A stretch of 64,000 bases of DNA from Trichomonas vaginalis G3 (Eukaryota > Parabasalia > Trichomonadida > Trichomonadidae), in the NCBI RefSeq assembly GCF_026262505.1, contig NC_067206.1:4678879-4742878 (forward strand). Reading direction: 5' to 3'. A model generated the notes under the pieces. It was not told where the DNA came from and did not search any database. It was given only the letters and a program-made list of their open reading frames with translations. Below, one piece after another: positions 10,097-18,779 of the stretch. The stretch's first letter is position 1. The number at the start of each line of letters is the position of its first letter. The position numbers were made by a program, and so were the translations under genes.

Positions 10097-10857
10097 ATGT
10101 TGTTCTATTTGCAAAGTACAGACCCAAACGAATACGGAATAGTAAAACTACAAACAAACTTAGGTCTTCAGAATGAAGCGCTTGCTTTCAGAGTTGTTGA
10201 CTTCAATACTATCGCAACTTTTGTCATAACAGATGAAACAGATTTCATAGAGATTGAAATAGATGACAAAGAAGTGTTATAACATTTCCTAACAGAGCTG
10301 GGTATAGAATAGATAAAATTGCTGGAGTCATATATACTCTCATAAATGAAAACTATTGACAAATAGATGTCGAACTCTCTTCTGAGGGAACATTGAAGTT
10401 CAGTTATGCGAAGGAGTTTAAGATAACACGAATGAGTCATAGAGTTCAATTGCTTCTGGGAGCATACCATATGACATTTCCTTTGAAAAGTGTTGACAAA
10501 ACGATTGAGATGAAATCTGTTCCATACGTATGTTATGGTAATTGTTTATACATTGAGTCTAAAATAGCTAATGTCACAGGCATTTCAGGAGTTAATAGTA
10601 AAGGTTCAGTAGAATATAAATCCTTCTGTTATGCAGTCAATTCAATGTTCATTCCAAACGTTCCTGTCATAGCAACTCATTTAGGTAAATGGGTTCGCAT
10701 TAGTCCTCATAATTTGAAAGACATGCAATTCAGACTTGTTGACTTTCAAGGAGAGCCTGTAGAACTGAAGGCACCAGTGCGAATGACTGTTGAAGTTGAC
10801 TTTTTAGAAAATATTAAATGCAACAGCTTACAAGAGAACTCAGAGCTAAAAATATAA
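10097..10857 (+). pseudogene. Conserved Polinton protein, possible virion component (copy A), broken
   Basis: Divergent from the fibre gene, with starts about 20 bases apart. The N-terminus is beta-rich (MLFYLQSTDPNEYG); the C-terminus reads FRLVDFQGEPVELKAPVRMT, a pattern I associate loosely with small capsid-type Polinton proteins. That assignment is weak. The homologue in copy B covers 47,082-47,848. It overlaps the next gene by about 40 bases. Broken. Confidence 0.5.
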
Positions 10858-11060
10858 AGTATGAATGTTATGTATTAGGTCATGAACTTTGGTTGTTGCT
10901 GTTTGATGAAACAAATGAGTTAGTTATGTCAGTCAAGAGAACAGAAAAATATTGTGTTAGTGAAAACTGCACCAAGTCAATAAGATTAGGTTTGCATTAT
11001 GAAGATGAGTTCGATACTATTGAAGAAGTTTTGGATAGATATTACAAATTGCTAACTTGA
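10818..11060 (+). CDS. Small conserved Polinton protein (80 aa)
   Basis: Begins inside the end of the preceding gene. An N-terminal basic helix (MQQLTRELRAKNIKY) is followed by alternating beta segments (YVLGHELWLLLFDETNELVM). The copy B version at 46,852-47,121 has ten extra residues exactly where copy A reads TEK-YCVS; these come from a GC-rich mini-palindrome. No family is recognised. Confidence 0.6.
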   Translation: MQQLTRELRAKNIKYECYVLGHELWLLLFDETNELVMSVKRTEKYCVSENCTKSIRLGLHYEDEFDTIEEVLDRYYKLLT

Positions 11061-11109
11061 AATTTTTTGACTGACGGCGCAAAGCGCCAAGATCGAAGGT
11101 CCTGACTGC
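11053..11109. repeat. GC-rich mini-palindrome insertion (copy A only)
   Basis: Compared with copy B, about 57 bases are inserted between two convergent genes. The insert includes GACTGACGGCGCAAAGCGCC, in which GGCGC and GCGCC pair around AAA. Copy B is continuous across the same point. Confidence 0.55.
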
Positions 11110-11110
11110 T

Positions 11111-11724
11111 TTAATTTACTAAAACATATTTCAAACAAAGCTTATAGTCAGTAGATAGTTTTGTATACTCGTTCGAATATTTATACTTAAACTCAACTCC
11201 TGTAGTTCCTGGTGTTTCAATGATGCGGATGTTACCTATTTTCATGAATGGTGGCGTTTGACCACAGCATTCGATTTCAGGGTCGAGATAGTCAATGACA
11301 CATTGTTTCCATGTTATTCGTGATATAACATTTTCAAGGTCCTCCTTTGTTAGAATTATTTGGTTCTTGCTTATAAGATTTACCAAAAGCTTCTTATCGT
11401 CTTTGAGTAAAATTGTTGGTATAACTGAAGAAGGTAATGGTCTACGTTATCTGAAGGATTTGTTTGAACATTTGTGTAAGGGTTGTCGTTGGCTTCTCTT
11501 GAAAGAATTTGGTCCAGTGGTGGATACTCTAACTTAACATCTGATGTAGCGTTAGCGTTTGAAGCTGTGTTTAAATTCACCGACTTAAGTTCTGGTTCTT
11601 TTTCTTTCAAACACTCTGAACTATAGTTCTTTATGACAATATTGTTTGTCGTTCGTGAGTCAACATTTGATGTTGGTTCAATTGGAACATTAACGGCACC
11701 AGCTAAGATGGATTTGCTTCTCAT
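11111..11724 (-). pseudogene. Conserved Polinton protein (copy A), broken
   Basis: Homologue of the gene at 46,335-46,855 in copy B. It has an N-terminal low-complexity Asn/Ser/Thr-rich part, a middle segment with YPPLDQILSREAND, and a C-terminal folded part (PPFMKIGNIRIIE, FKYKYSNEYTKLS). No family is recognised. It is convergent with the small gene ending at 11,060 and divergent to the one starting at 11,750. Broken. Confidence 0.5.
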
Positions 11725-11749
11725 TTCATATAGAATAAAAACCTTTTAT

Positions 11750-12151
11750 ATGTATGAAATGAACAATATACTCGACAAGGGTTTGAATGTAAAGCTAACG
11801 AATGAAAATATTGTTGAATTCACTGAGACAGGTGCTGTGTATAAAGATGTAGAACTACTGAACAAAAGAGCTAAGGGAAGAAGCAGGAACATGAACAAAG
11901 GGTGGAAGCCTATAAAAATTTATGTCAATGATGGCTCAGGAGGTTCAAACATAAAGTATGCAGAAAGTTATAGAGTTTATGCTCTCAAAGGTGAAAAGCC
12001 TTCATTTAAGAACAGCTATTCTAACGCATATCCTCAAAAGCTAACGGATGGGGAAGTGGATGATATGAATGACAGCAAAAATATTAACAGAAATGGCGAC
12101 AGAGATGCATGGAATTTGTTTACCATCAGTCAATTGAAGGTTAAACTTTAA
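11750..12151 (+). CDS. Polinton protein of unknown function (133 aa)
   Basis: The frame could be extended upstream, but the extension overlaps the divergent gene's start, so the ATG of MYEMNNILDKG is preferred. The protein is basic and Asn/Lys-rich with a central Gly/Ser stretch (NDGSGGSNIKYAESYRVYAL). Its last bases meet the end of the convergent ATPase gene. No domain is recognised. The corresponding region of copy B is missing because copy B begins further in. Confidence 0.45.
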   Translation: MYEMNNILDKGLNVKLTNENIVEFTETGAVYKDVELLNKRAKGRSRNMNKGWKPIKIYVNDGSGGSNIKYAESYRVYALKGEKPSFKNSYSNAYPQKLTDGEVDDMNDSKNINRNGDRDAWNLFTISQLKVKL

Positions 12152-12993
12152 AACAATGTTGGTCGTTCCCATGGAATATTTTTGACTTTAATGGTATTAG
12201 TCATGATATGAATCTCAAGGTATGAACGAGGAGAGATGAGAGACTTATATGCTTCCCAAATTTCTTCAAAAGGTAATGTTATACCTGACTGTTTCCAAAT
12301 GAGTTCAATATCATAGCGTGAGAAACCTTGAAAGATAACGAAGTCAGTTATGAGACGTTTTATGTTTAAAGCTAAAAACCTCCATGTTTGCATAAGTATT
12401 GCTACAGTTAAATGGTAATGTCTGACTTTAGTTGATGTTAGCTAATGGTGAGTCTGGTTTTGACACTAAACCTTTTCCGGCGAAGTCGTCACAAACGAGC
12501 AGAGTGTTTGAAGGATACTTTTTGAAGGGGTATTTTGAAAGTTTTGATAGAATGTAGTTTGTAAGTCGTTTCATATCGTAAACTCCTGAGTATTGACGTA
12601 AGTGGTGTTTGTCAATAATTCTTTCCATCTCCTCAGAAGTCTTTTGCATTCCTGACTGTAAAATCACGATGGCATAATATTTCCTCTTACGTCGAATGTA
12701 ACGTTGAAGAAATTCAATGAGTTCACTGTCTGGAACTTTAACGACAGAGGCTTGAACTTTTGACATAAATGTTTTCGCTGTTGAGTCCATAGAGTCTGAA
12801 GTTGCTGATATAATGATTTGGTCATAGTAAGAGTCGTTTCCTAAACGCTCTGTTATGAGTATATGACGAATGAGGTTAAATGTCTTACCTGAACCCATCT
12901 TTCCACAATAGAAATACACACCATTTGAACAGAATCATAATCTTTGAAAGGAAGAATAAGAGAAGAGTTAAGTTTGTCTGTAGTTTCATTCAT
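12148..12993 (-). pseudogene. Polinton genome-packaging ATPase (FtsK-HerA/A32 type), broken
   Basis: The P-loop GKMGSGKT is a canonical Walker A motif, and the hydrophobic run NTLLVCDDF fits Walker B, about 145 residues later. This is the usual pattern of A32-like packaging ATPases that drive DNA into the capsid in Polintons and related viruses. It is placed among small virion-type genes, as in other Polintons. Broken, with a few breaks. No copy B counterpart lies within the window. Confidence 0.75.
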
Positions 12994-13042
12994 GTCTTCA
13001 TCTACGTCATGTATTAAATGCTTCATTTTATCTCCATTAAAA

Positions 13043-13333
13043 ATGCAAGTCAGAAATATTCAGAACATAGCACCGAGTCTAACTGACAAGAGTATAAAGA
13101 TATACTATGAACACGTTATGATGAAACCAACCAAAATTCAAGAAAGTCAGTATACTTATGAATATCCAAGACACTGGGTAGAGTATGTAGGAGGTGAGAA
13201 AGCTATTGAAATCAGACAGGTTCGAAGTATTCCAGCAGGAAGAACAATATTATTGAAGAACTTTAATGTTTTGAGATATAATGATGAAACAAAGAAGCAA
13301 GATAGTTTTCCTGTTGCTGTGTATGTGAACTAG
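13043..13333 (+). CDS. Polinton protein of unknown function (96 aa)
   Basis: The ATG of MQVRNIQNIAPSLTD is preferred because the frame upstream of it overlaps the divergent ATPase gene. The mature part is basic and beta-rich (YTYEYPRHWVEYVGGEKAIE, RSIPAGRTILLKNF), possibly a small capsid-associated protein, but no family is recognised. The next gene starts 12 bases after its stop, suggesting co-transcription. Confidence 0.45.
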   Translation: MQVRNIQNIAPSLTDKSIKIYYEHVMMKPTKIQESQYTYEYPRHWVEYVGGEKAIEIRQVRSIPAGRTILLKNFNVLRYNDETKKQDSFPVAVYVN

Positions 13334-13345
13334 ACAGGAGATGAC

Positions 13346-13902
13346 ATGAAAGTTTTTAACACAAAGCTTCAAACGGTAGTGAGAGAACAACTGACTGCGG
13401 AAGGACATCCATTACCTTCAGAAGTTACCATAGCATATAATTTTGAAACAAACTCAATAGATTTTAAAGTCGTCTCTGCAAAGAAGTCAGGTTTACATTT
13501 AATGAAGCAGATGTATATTCGAATGAAAACTTCAAAGCTATTGCATGGTTAGATAATGACGATTGCTTTAAGAAAATATTTAAATTCAGTGACTCAACGA
13601 TGTCAATAGATGACCTTCGTGGAATGTTACCATCGACGTTTACAGTAGAAGGTTCAGCAGGATTGCTTACAAGATTGTCAATTGGTGGTATTTGGTCTCG
13701 TGAGAACATTGTTATAAAATCCAGTATAAGTGAATTTGCTGAAGAATCTATATTATGTCTTTCAAACTACATGTATTCGCCGCCGAAGCATTATAGTATA
13801 ACAAACTTTGTCAGTAAGTTTAACATAAGACTTGTCGAACCTTCTTCAATGAAAGATGTTGTGCTACCAAAGACGGAAAGGATGGACTCATTATTGAGAT
13901 GA
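13346..13902 (+). pseudogene. Polinton protein, broken
   Basis: Beta-rich sequence beginning MKVFNTKLQTVVREQLTAEG and later containing FTVEGSAGLLTRLSIGGIW and SRENIVIKSSISEF. No family is recognised. It sits in a same-strand run of virion-type small genes between the ATPase and the Ala/Gly-rich protein. Broken. Confidence 0.45.
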
Positions 13903-13919
13903 TTTTAATAGCATATTAA

Positions 13920-14117
13920 ATGAGCTTGTTCTTGAAGGTCATTCATGATGAAATAACTGTTGTAGAAGATGTTAGCAATTGTTCAGACATTTTGAAGCGT
14001 ATAGATGATATAAGAAAGAAGTTTATGAATGAGAACGCTTATGTTTCATTGACTTTCTCCAGTAACGAGAACTTTTATGAGATAATATTGAAGAGAGATG
14101 ATTTTAATATGGTGTAA
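13920..14117 (+). CDS. Small Polinton protein (65 aa)
   Basis: Short frame, MSLFLKVIHDEITVVEDVSN..., with an alpha/beta pattern and no recognisable domain. Its stop codon is followed at once by the ATG of the next gene, so the two are tightly coupled. Support comes from position and spacing rather than homology. Confidence 0.4.
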   Translation: MSLFLKVIHDEITVVEDVSNCSDILKRIDDIRKKFMNENAYVSLTFSSNENFYEIILKRDDFNMV

Positions 14118-14604
14118 ATGGTAGCTTGGGCAGCTTTAGGCGCAATGGGAACAAAAGCATTAGCATTTGGAGCAAAAGCACTTGGAGCTTATGACGCAGT
14201 AAATAAAATGAGTGGAGGAAGGGTTTCGAAGACATTAGATGCAAATAAAGGAAAGATTGGAGGCTGGGTTGCAAAGAAGTTAAGATTAAATAAAATAGGG
14301 CTCATAAATAAAGCATCCAATTTGGTTGCGACTGAGTCAGAAAATGCTTTAGGAAAGGACGATGAGTTTGCAAAACACGCAAAAGACTTTAATGACCAGA
14401 TGAAAGGTGAAACAATGCATTTAAATAGATTCGATGGAACTAAAGAAAATGTTTCTTCTCCACCAGCGTTTTCCATGGTCCTATGGAATGTATGGAAACC
14501 CTTATGAAAGACCATTTGACCCATTGACTGGTGGAAGTAATGGTATCATTACGGCGAAGAAGAAAGACAGTCAAGTTGGAGACAGACGTGAAGAAAGCAA
14601 CTAA
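14118..14604 (+). pseudogene. Ala/Gly-rich amphipathic Polinton protein, broken
   Basis: The N-terminus MVAWAALGAMGTKALAFGAK is an Ala/Gly-rich amphipathic or membrane-active helix, followed by a basic middle region (KGKIGGWVAKKLRLNKIG). The composition resembles membrane-penetration or core proteins of Polinton-like and adenovirus-like virions (adenovirus pVI is the analogy); the role is inference. Broken near its end. Confidence 0.45.
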
Positions 14605-14647
14605 AAAGAAACCAAGGAAGAGAGTTATAAAGCAATGAATTCAACAG

Positions 14648-14697
14648 GGTGAAAAAAGAGGTGAAATCTCACCACTTCACCTAAACATTATTTTTGT
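14648..14697. repeat. Palindromic intergenic repeat (GGTGAAATCTCACC type)
   Basis: AGGGTGAAAAAAGAGGTGAA then ATCTCACCACTTCACCT and the tail AAACATTATTTTTGTG. GGTGA...TCACC arms pair, and the tail is the one used at 5457 and 5874. Confidence 0.65.
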
Positions 14698-14747
14698 GCT
14701 ATGTTTTCATACGTGTGAGGGTGGTGATATCATTTATTTTTATATAA

Positions 14748-15074
14748 ATGACGAAAACTATTGAGATAACAAACTACAACGGTCATGAGTTCAAGAATTT
14801 GTTCTTCGTTCCTCGTGAAAATACATTCTATCAGATACGAGGGAGAAAGGGTAAAGTTAGTTTGAGCGTTTATGAAGGAATGAAGAATGGAAAGTTTATA
14901 CAAGCATACGATACAAACGGTAAGCGTGTTTCATTAGCTTTGTCAAAACTTACTAACATTTATTTTGACAGTGACTTTGACTCTGACGATTGGAGCGACA
15001 GCAGCGATACTGAAGAATATGAAGTATTGTGTGAAGCACAGCAATGGGAGGAGTTGCAATACTTTTGTAAGTGA
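14748..15074 (+). CDS. Polinton protein with acidic tail (108 aa)
   Basis: Intact frame. The N-terminal 70 residues look like a small beta domain (FYQIRGRKGKVSLSVYEG, YDTNGKRVSLALSKL). A very acidic Asp/Ser segment (residues 75-90) follows, ending in a Glu/Gln-rich tail. No family is recognised. An AT-rich leader precedes it, and the palindromic repeat about 50 bases upstream separates it from the previous gene. Confidence 0.5.
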   Translation: MTKTIEITNYNGHEFKNLFFVPRENTFYQIRGRKGKVSLSVYEGMKNGKFIQAYDTNGKRVSLALSKLTNIYFDSDFDSDDWSDSSDTEEYEVLCEAQQWEELQYFCK

Positions 15075-15279
15075 GAACGTTTATTTTTTACAGTAGTGAA
15101 GTCGTTTGTGAAAACGTTAGTGAAGTGAAGTGATTGGCGGCTTTGTAAATATTTAAGGTTAAGTTGGTGTTTGTGTTTGTGTTGTAAAATATACGTTAAC
15201 GATTTTGTAAAGTGTCAAATTCACATATAATGGGTAAGGAGGCTCGCAGTGCCTCCGTACACATGATATGTATACTAAC
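15075..15279. other. Polinton spacer with GGAGGC hairpin
   Basis: No convincing gene. Tandem GTGAAGT / GTTTGTGTTT words occur at 15,095-15,185, and a small hairpin GGAGGC...GCCTCC lies at 15,239-15,256. Confidence 0.4.
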
Positions 15280-15736
15280 TAATGTATATGAGTCTTTTTA
15301 GAATATTCGTTTTCAGCTCTTGTCACTTCACTTGACATTTTATTGTCAACATATGTTTTGTCTGCTAGTTCAGGATGAGTATGTTCTTTTGTTGCATAAG
15401 CATTGTTAGCTCTTTCTTCTTCTTTTGCTATTGCATCGTTACATATTCTTTGTCAGCTTTGTTGTCAACATCTGCTTTCAAACGAAGTTCATTTATAGGT
15501 TTTCTCGTTTAAAGTTCCTTTTGTTGGATTTATACAGACAGTATGGTTCTTATTGTCTTGAAACAGAAACTCATCTGTCATTGGGTTTATTGTCAGTTTT
15601 AAGTCACCCCTTTCAATGACTCAGATATCTTAGAATAGTTTGAAAAGTTTGTTGTGTTCTTATTTAGAGCTTGCATAATGAGTTGTCGGTTGTGTTGTAT
15701 TTCTCTCATAGACGCTGTTTCATTTGACATTTTTAT
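15280..15736 (-). pseudogene. Short fibre-like Polinton gene, broken
   Basis: Reading the minus strand from the ATG at 15,736 gives MSNETASMREIQHNRQLIMQ. Further on appear shaft words of the kind seen in the large fibre (VDNKADKEYV, KEHTHPELAD, YVDNKMSSEV). It is therefore a second, shorter fibre or tail-shaft gene or a fibre fragment. Broken, with several breaks. Confidence 0.5.
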
Positions 15737-15739
15737 TAT

Positions 15740-16595
15740 AGATAAAATATGCTTCAATAGAAAAAGAAAATTCTAGAGTTGCTACAACTAAACCATTAGA
15801 TGAACTTTTACTAATGTCGGTCAAAAGTTTGAGACAGATACCGTAAAGCATGAAGGCTATCGTTTTGACTACCCATTAAGATGGTTAAGAGACCCATCCG
15901 TCACAAAAGCTATTGGCTTTCGTAGAATGAAGTTCATTTCAGAAGCCATACATGTTTCCCATTTACGGTCGGTTTTGAAGTTCGATACTATAACAAAGAA
16001 AAACGTATGTATGAGAAATTTGAACAAGGAAAACTTTTACAAGTTAATTTGCTTATAAATTTAGAAACAACTCTTCAAGCTTTTTCAAGAAAAAATAAAC
16101 GATATCTATATTGAATATGCAAACCAGTTTAACATTGACGAAGGAGAATACCATCTCGATATTATTTATGACAGGAAAAATGCAACTGTTAAAATCAATA
16201 AAATAGAAGACCTTGGAGAAAACGTTTATATTTCTACAAAATATAACAACTTGGCATGGTATAGATTTATGAGGATGTTAAATCATCCTGCAGCATATCC
16301 AGTACACCCGGACTATTATGAAGTCGAAAAACCTAATGGAACATATGAAAATATTTTCGACCCAGATGCTATTATTGTTCATGCTTCATTTTCTGGTGCG
16401 CAAAACTCTTTCTTATGTCTGATGAATGACTTTTACGAAAAACCTACAAAGTTATATGAACCGCCGAGTGGAAGTATTTCAGACTTTCAAGTATGGTTTA
16501 CTACAGATGGAAGAAAAAGAATAATTCCATTATACCATGCGTTTTACTTAGAACTTAGTTTCATATACAACTACTATCGAACGATAAAAATATAA
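15740..16595 (+). pseudogene. Candidate minor capsid/penton-like Polinton protein, broken
   Basis: The last 114 residues are clean: YRFMRMLNHPAAYPVHPDYY and, near the end, SDFQVWFTTDGRKRIIPLYH. That terminal pattern (WFTTDGRK.I.L) resembles the C-terminal ends of small capsid proteins in Polintons; the assignment is tentative. It is divergent to the short fibre gene and convergent to the amphipathic protein at 16,600. Broken. Confidence 0.4.
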
Positions 16596-16599
16596 TTTT

Positions 16600-16842
16600 T
16601 TAATACGGTTGAGGTGTTGGATTTGGTTGCCAACTAGACTGTGGTGCAGGTTCAGGCTGTTGTATAACAGGAGCTTGTTCTTCTGGTTCAGGGTCTTTAG
16701 GTATAATACCAACGAACTGACCTACTCTTTTACCAATATTTTTGACTCCGTTCCAAATTCCTCTTCCGACAGATTTTATTCCATTCCATATACCTCTTCC
16801 AACATTTCGAAAGAAGTTTCCTATCTTACTGAAGAAACCCAT
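16600..16842 (-). CDS. Amphipathic, membrane-active-type virion peptide (80 aa)
   Basis: Residues 1-47 form a strongly amphipathic, basic helix with an internal repeat: VGRGIWNGIKS is followed by VGRGIWNGVKN. The remaining residues are a Pro/Gln-rich tail. The layout (amphipathic N-terminus, flexible proline-rich C-terminus) matches membrane-disrupting virion proteins such as adenovirus pVI or pre-pX-type peptides by analogy only. The frame is whole. It lies 4 bases from the stop of the convergent gene. Confidence 0.55.
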   Translation of the reverse strand: MGFFSKIGNFFRNVGRGIWNGIKSVGRGIWNGVKNIGKRVGQFVGIIPKDPEPEEQAPVIQQPEPAPQSSWQPNPTPQPY

Positions 16843-16968
16843 TTTACTATAGGTAAAAATCTAATGTCCGCCTAGTCTCTTACGTTTCCTGTTGAGTTCC
16901 ATAGCATTCTTTAACTGGAGCTCATACATTCTGTTTCTCCTCTGGTAGAAAACATATTCTGGGTCAAC

Positions 16969-17223
16969 TCATGTGTTCGCGTCATCTGCATAAAGTTGTT
17001 TATATCCCACTTCAGGGTTTGTATAAAACTCTTTCCATCTCATATTTGCATACCATGGTGGCAAACCTAACGCAGCGTCATTTGACATGGCAGTTTGCAT
17101 TTGTACATCTGTTGGCACTTGACCATAGTTTGCCATTGCAGTTTGTATTCTAACTTCATTTGGAATATTCTCTGGGTTTGGTTGTCCAGGTTGCTGTGCA
17201 TTCGCTAAGTTCTGTGCGTCCAT
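16969..17223 (-). CDS. Gln/Asn-rich small Polinton protein (84 aa)
   Basis: Contains an internal repeat: RIQTAMANYGQVP is followed by VQMQTAMSNDAAL. The composition is Gln/Asn/Pro-rich. No family is recognised. It is one of several small same-strand genes between the virion peptide and the methyltransferase. The GC-richer spacer 16,864-16,968 after it has Arg/Leu-type codons in one frame but no clear start. Confidence 0.4.
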   Translation of the reverse strand: MDAQNLANAQQPGQPNPENIPNEVRIQTAMANYGQVPTDVQMQTAMSNDAALGLPPWYANMRWKEFYTNPEVGYKQLYADDANT

Positions 17224-17225
17224 TT

Positions 17226-17377
17226 AATATTAGATAAAAATATCTCTTACGAGTACATATACTGAACATTTGCAGGCATTGGTTCATCTTCATATTCTCT
17301 GTATTTTCTGCCACGTCAAATAAATAAATGACACAATGGAAAAAACCTAAAACAAGTAGTCCTATTTCAAACCACAT
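17226..17377 (-). other. Possible small membrane protein
   Basis: The minus-strand start at 17,377 opens with MWFEIGLLVLGFFHCVIYLF, a single strong transmembrane segment, then a polar stretch. The frame runs on into the start of the next gene, so where it truly ends is unclear. Support is weak: one hydrophobic segment and its place in a row of small genes. Confidence 0.3.
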
Positions 17378-17416
17378 TTACTTACTAATAAAATTTCTTT
17401 ATTGTGACACTTTCTC

Positions 17417-18179
17417 TCAGTTTATAGGACCTCTCTCATATTCTATCTTGTCATATATAAACTCATAGTCATGTATGTCCTCTAACCATCTCATAACGGT
17501 TTCCAAACCACTTTTATCGGATGTAAAGTAAAAGCATGGATGGTTATGTATAACGTCTAAAGTTTCTAAAGAGTCTCTCAAAGTCCAGTCTACTTGGTAT
17601 TGAAAATCCCATGTGTTATAGAACGGCGGGTCCACTATAAAGAAACATTTTCCTTGTCTTTATATTTTTCATACAACTCTGTCCAATGACATCTCACAAA
17701 CTCTATACCCTCAATATATTTTTCTATGTCCTCTTTGAAAACATTTGTATAGTTAAGATATAAAACTTTTGACATAAGTGTTTCAATGTCATGAACTCTT
17801 ATAGCACCACTATATAATAGTCTAGCAGATATACTATCCCAGTCTATATATTCTGCTTTTTTCAAAACCTCTCTCACAATATTTTTCTTATCTAATGGTA
17901 TACGTTCCATCTTACCTATAGGTATCTTTTCTTTAACTCTTTCAATATATTGTTTGTGTCTGGAATATGTTTGAGACGGTCCATATAGTTGTCGAAGTCA
18001 TTGCATATAATCTTTGAGTCAGGAAATACGGTATGAAATAAATGGGATATATAGAAACTTCCACCGAACAAATCTACAAATGTTAGACCATTCGGTAGTT
18101 TCTTAAGTTCTCTCAATATAATATCTTTACATCTACTCTTATTTCCAAAGAACGGTAACGGTGGTTTTGTAAAATTCAT
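17417..18179 (-). pseudogene. D12-class (Dam-like) adenine-N6 DNA methyltransferase relic
   Basis: The start carries PLPFFGNKSRCKDIILREL, the AdoMet-binding FxGNK motif of the D12/Dam family, then FVDLFGGSFYISHLF (the family's D.F.GSG-like motif I) and ICNDFD. Further on MDPPFYNTWDF is the DPPY-type catalytic motif. Such enzymes methylate adenine in DNA. It is the last gene before the element's presumed end. Broken, with a couple of breaks. It could protect or mark element DNA in an organism known to carry N6-methyladenine; that role is inference. Confidence 0.7.
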
Positions 18180-18779
18180 TTATATATAATAATAAAAATG
18201 TTTTTACCCGAAAAGTAACAGAAAAGTGACAAAACATGAAAACATATATAATTTGTGAAAAGCGACACAAAAAGTGACATTTAAAAAGTGACACCATTAA
18301 TATGATGTAAATAACAACGGTTTTGGTTTTGTCACCGGCTGGTCGGCTGGGGTTCGGTCCTCCTCTTGGGTCTTGGGCAAAATTTCTTATGGGCTAGAGG
18401 GCGCAACGCGCCTGGAAGCCCCACCTACCTGACCTTAACACAAAGAGATTTCAACCTATTTGTTATAAAATCGATCATTGAGATGAAATTCTCTTAATCT
18501 TATTAGCGCAGATCATATCGATACATTACTTATTGGAAAAGAAAATCATATCTAAATGGATCAATGACAATGTTATTTAATATTGACGTGAGCCTTTGTA
18601 GAGCTTGAGTTGTTTTGATTGTCATGTATTTTGGTAACATTCATTGTATTGCGGTACATAATAGTTTATTCCTAAGTTTACGAGTCAATTTATCAAAATT
18701 AGATTTTTTTGAAAAAAATTATATAAAAAAATCGATTCGTATTTTTTTAATAAATGAAGGAGGAAAAATCTCGAAGTTT
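18180..18779. other. Presumed Polinton A right end and intergenic DNA
   Basis: No gene. Four or five degenerate AAAAGTGAC words lie at 18,210-18,295. A GC-richer stretch at 18,325-18,430 contains the hairpin GGCGCAACGCGCC, and AT-rich DNA follows. The Polinton terminus is probably in this interval, but without its partner terminal repeat the exact base cannot be set. Confidence 0.4.

Larger units (their letters stand above)
1..18450. mobile_element. Polinton/Maverick copy A, partial (one end outside window)
   Basis: Virus-like DNA transposon fossil of the Polinton/Maverick family. Parts visible from left to right: PolB start, KilA-N genes, integrase, collagen-like fibre, packaging ATPase, small virion-type proteins and a D12 methyltransferase. 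Its first 11.7 kb is the reverse complement of the element at 46.3-58.2 kb and looks more than 90 percent identical by eye, so both copies are probably young. Copy A is broken in roughly ten genes. The right boundary is uncertain: coding sequence stops at 18,179 and a GC-richer stretch near 18,330-18,430 may be the terminal region. The other terminal repeat is outside the window, so the ends cannot be matched. Confidence 0.85.
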
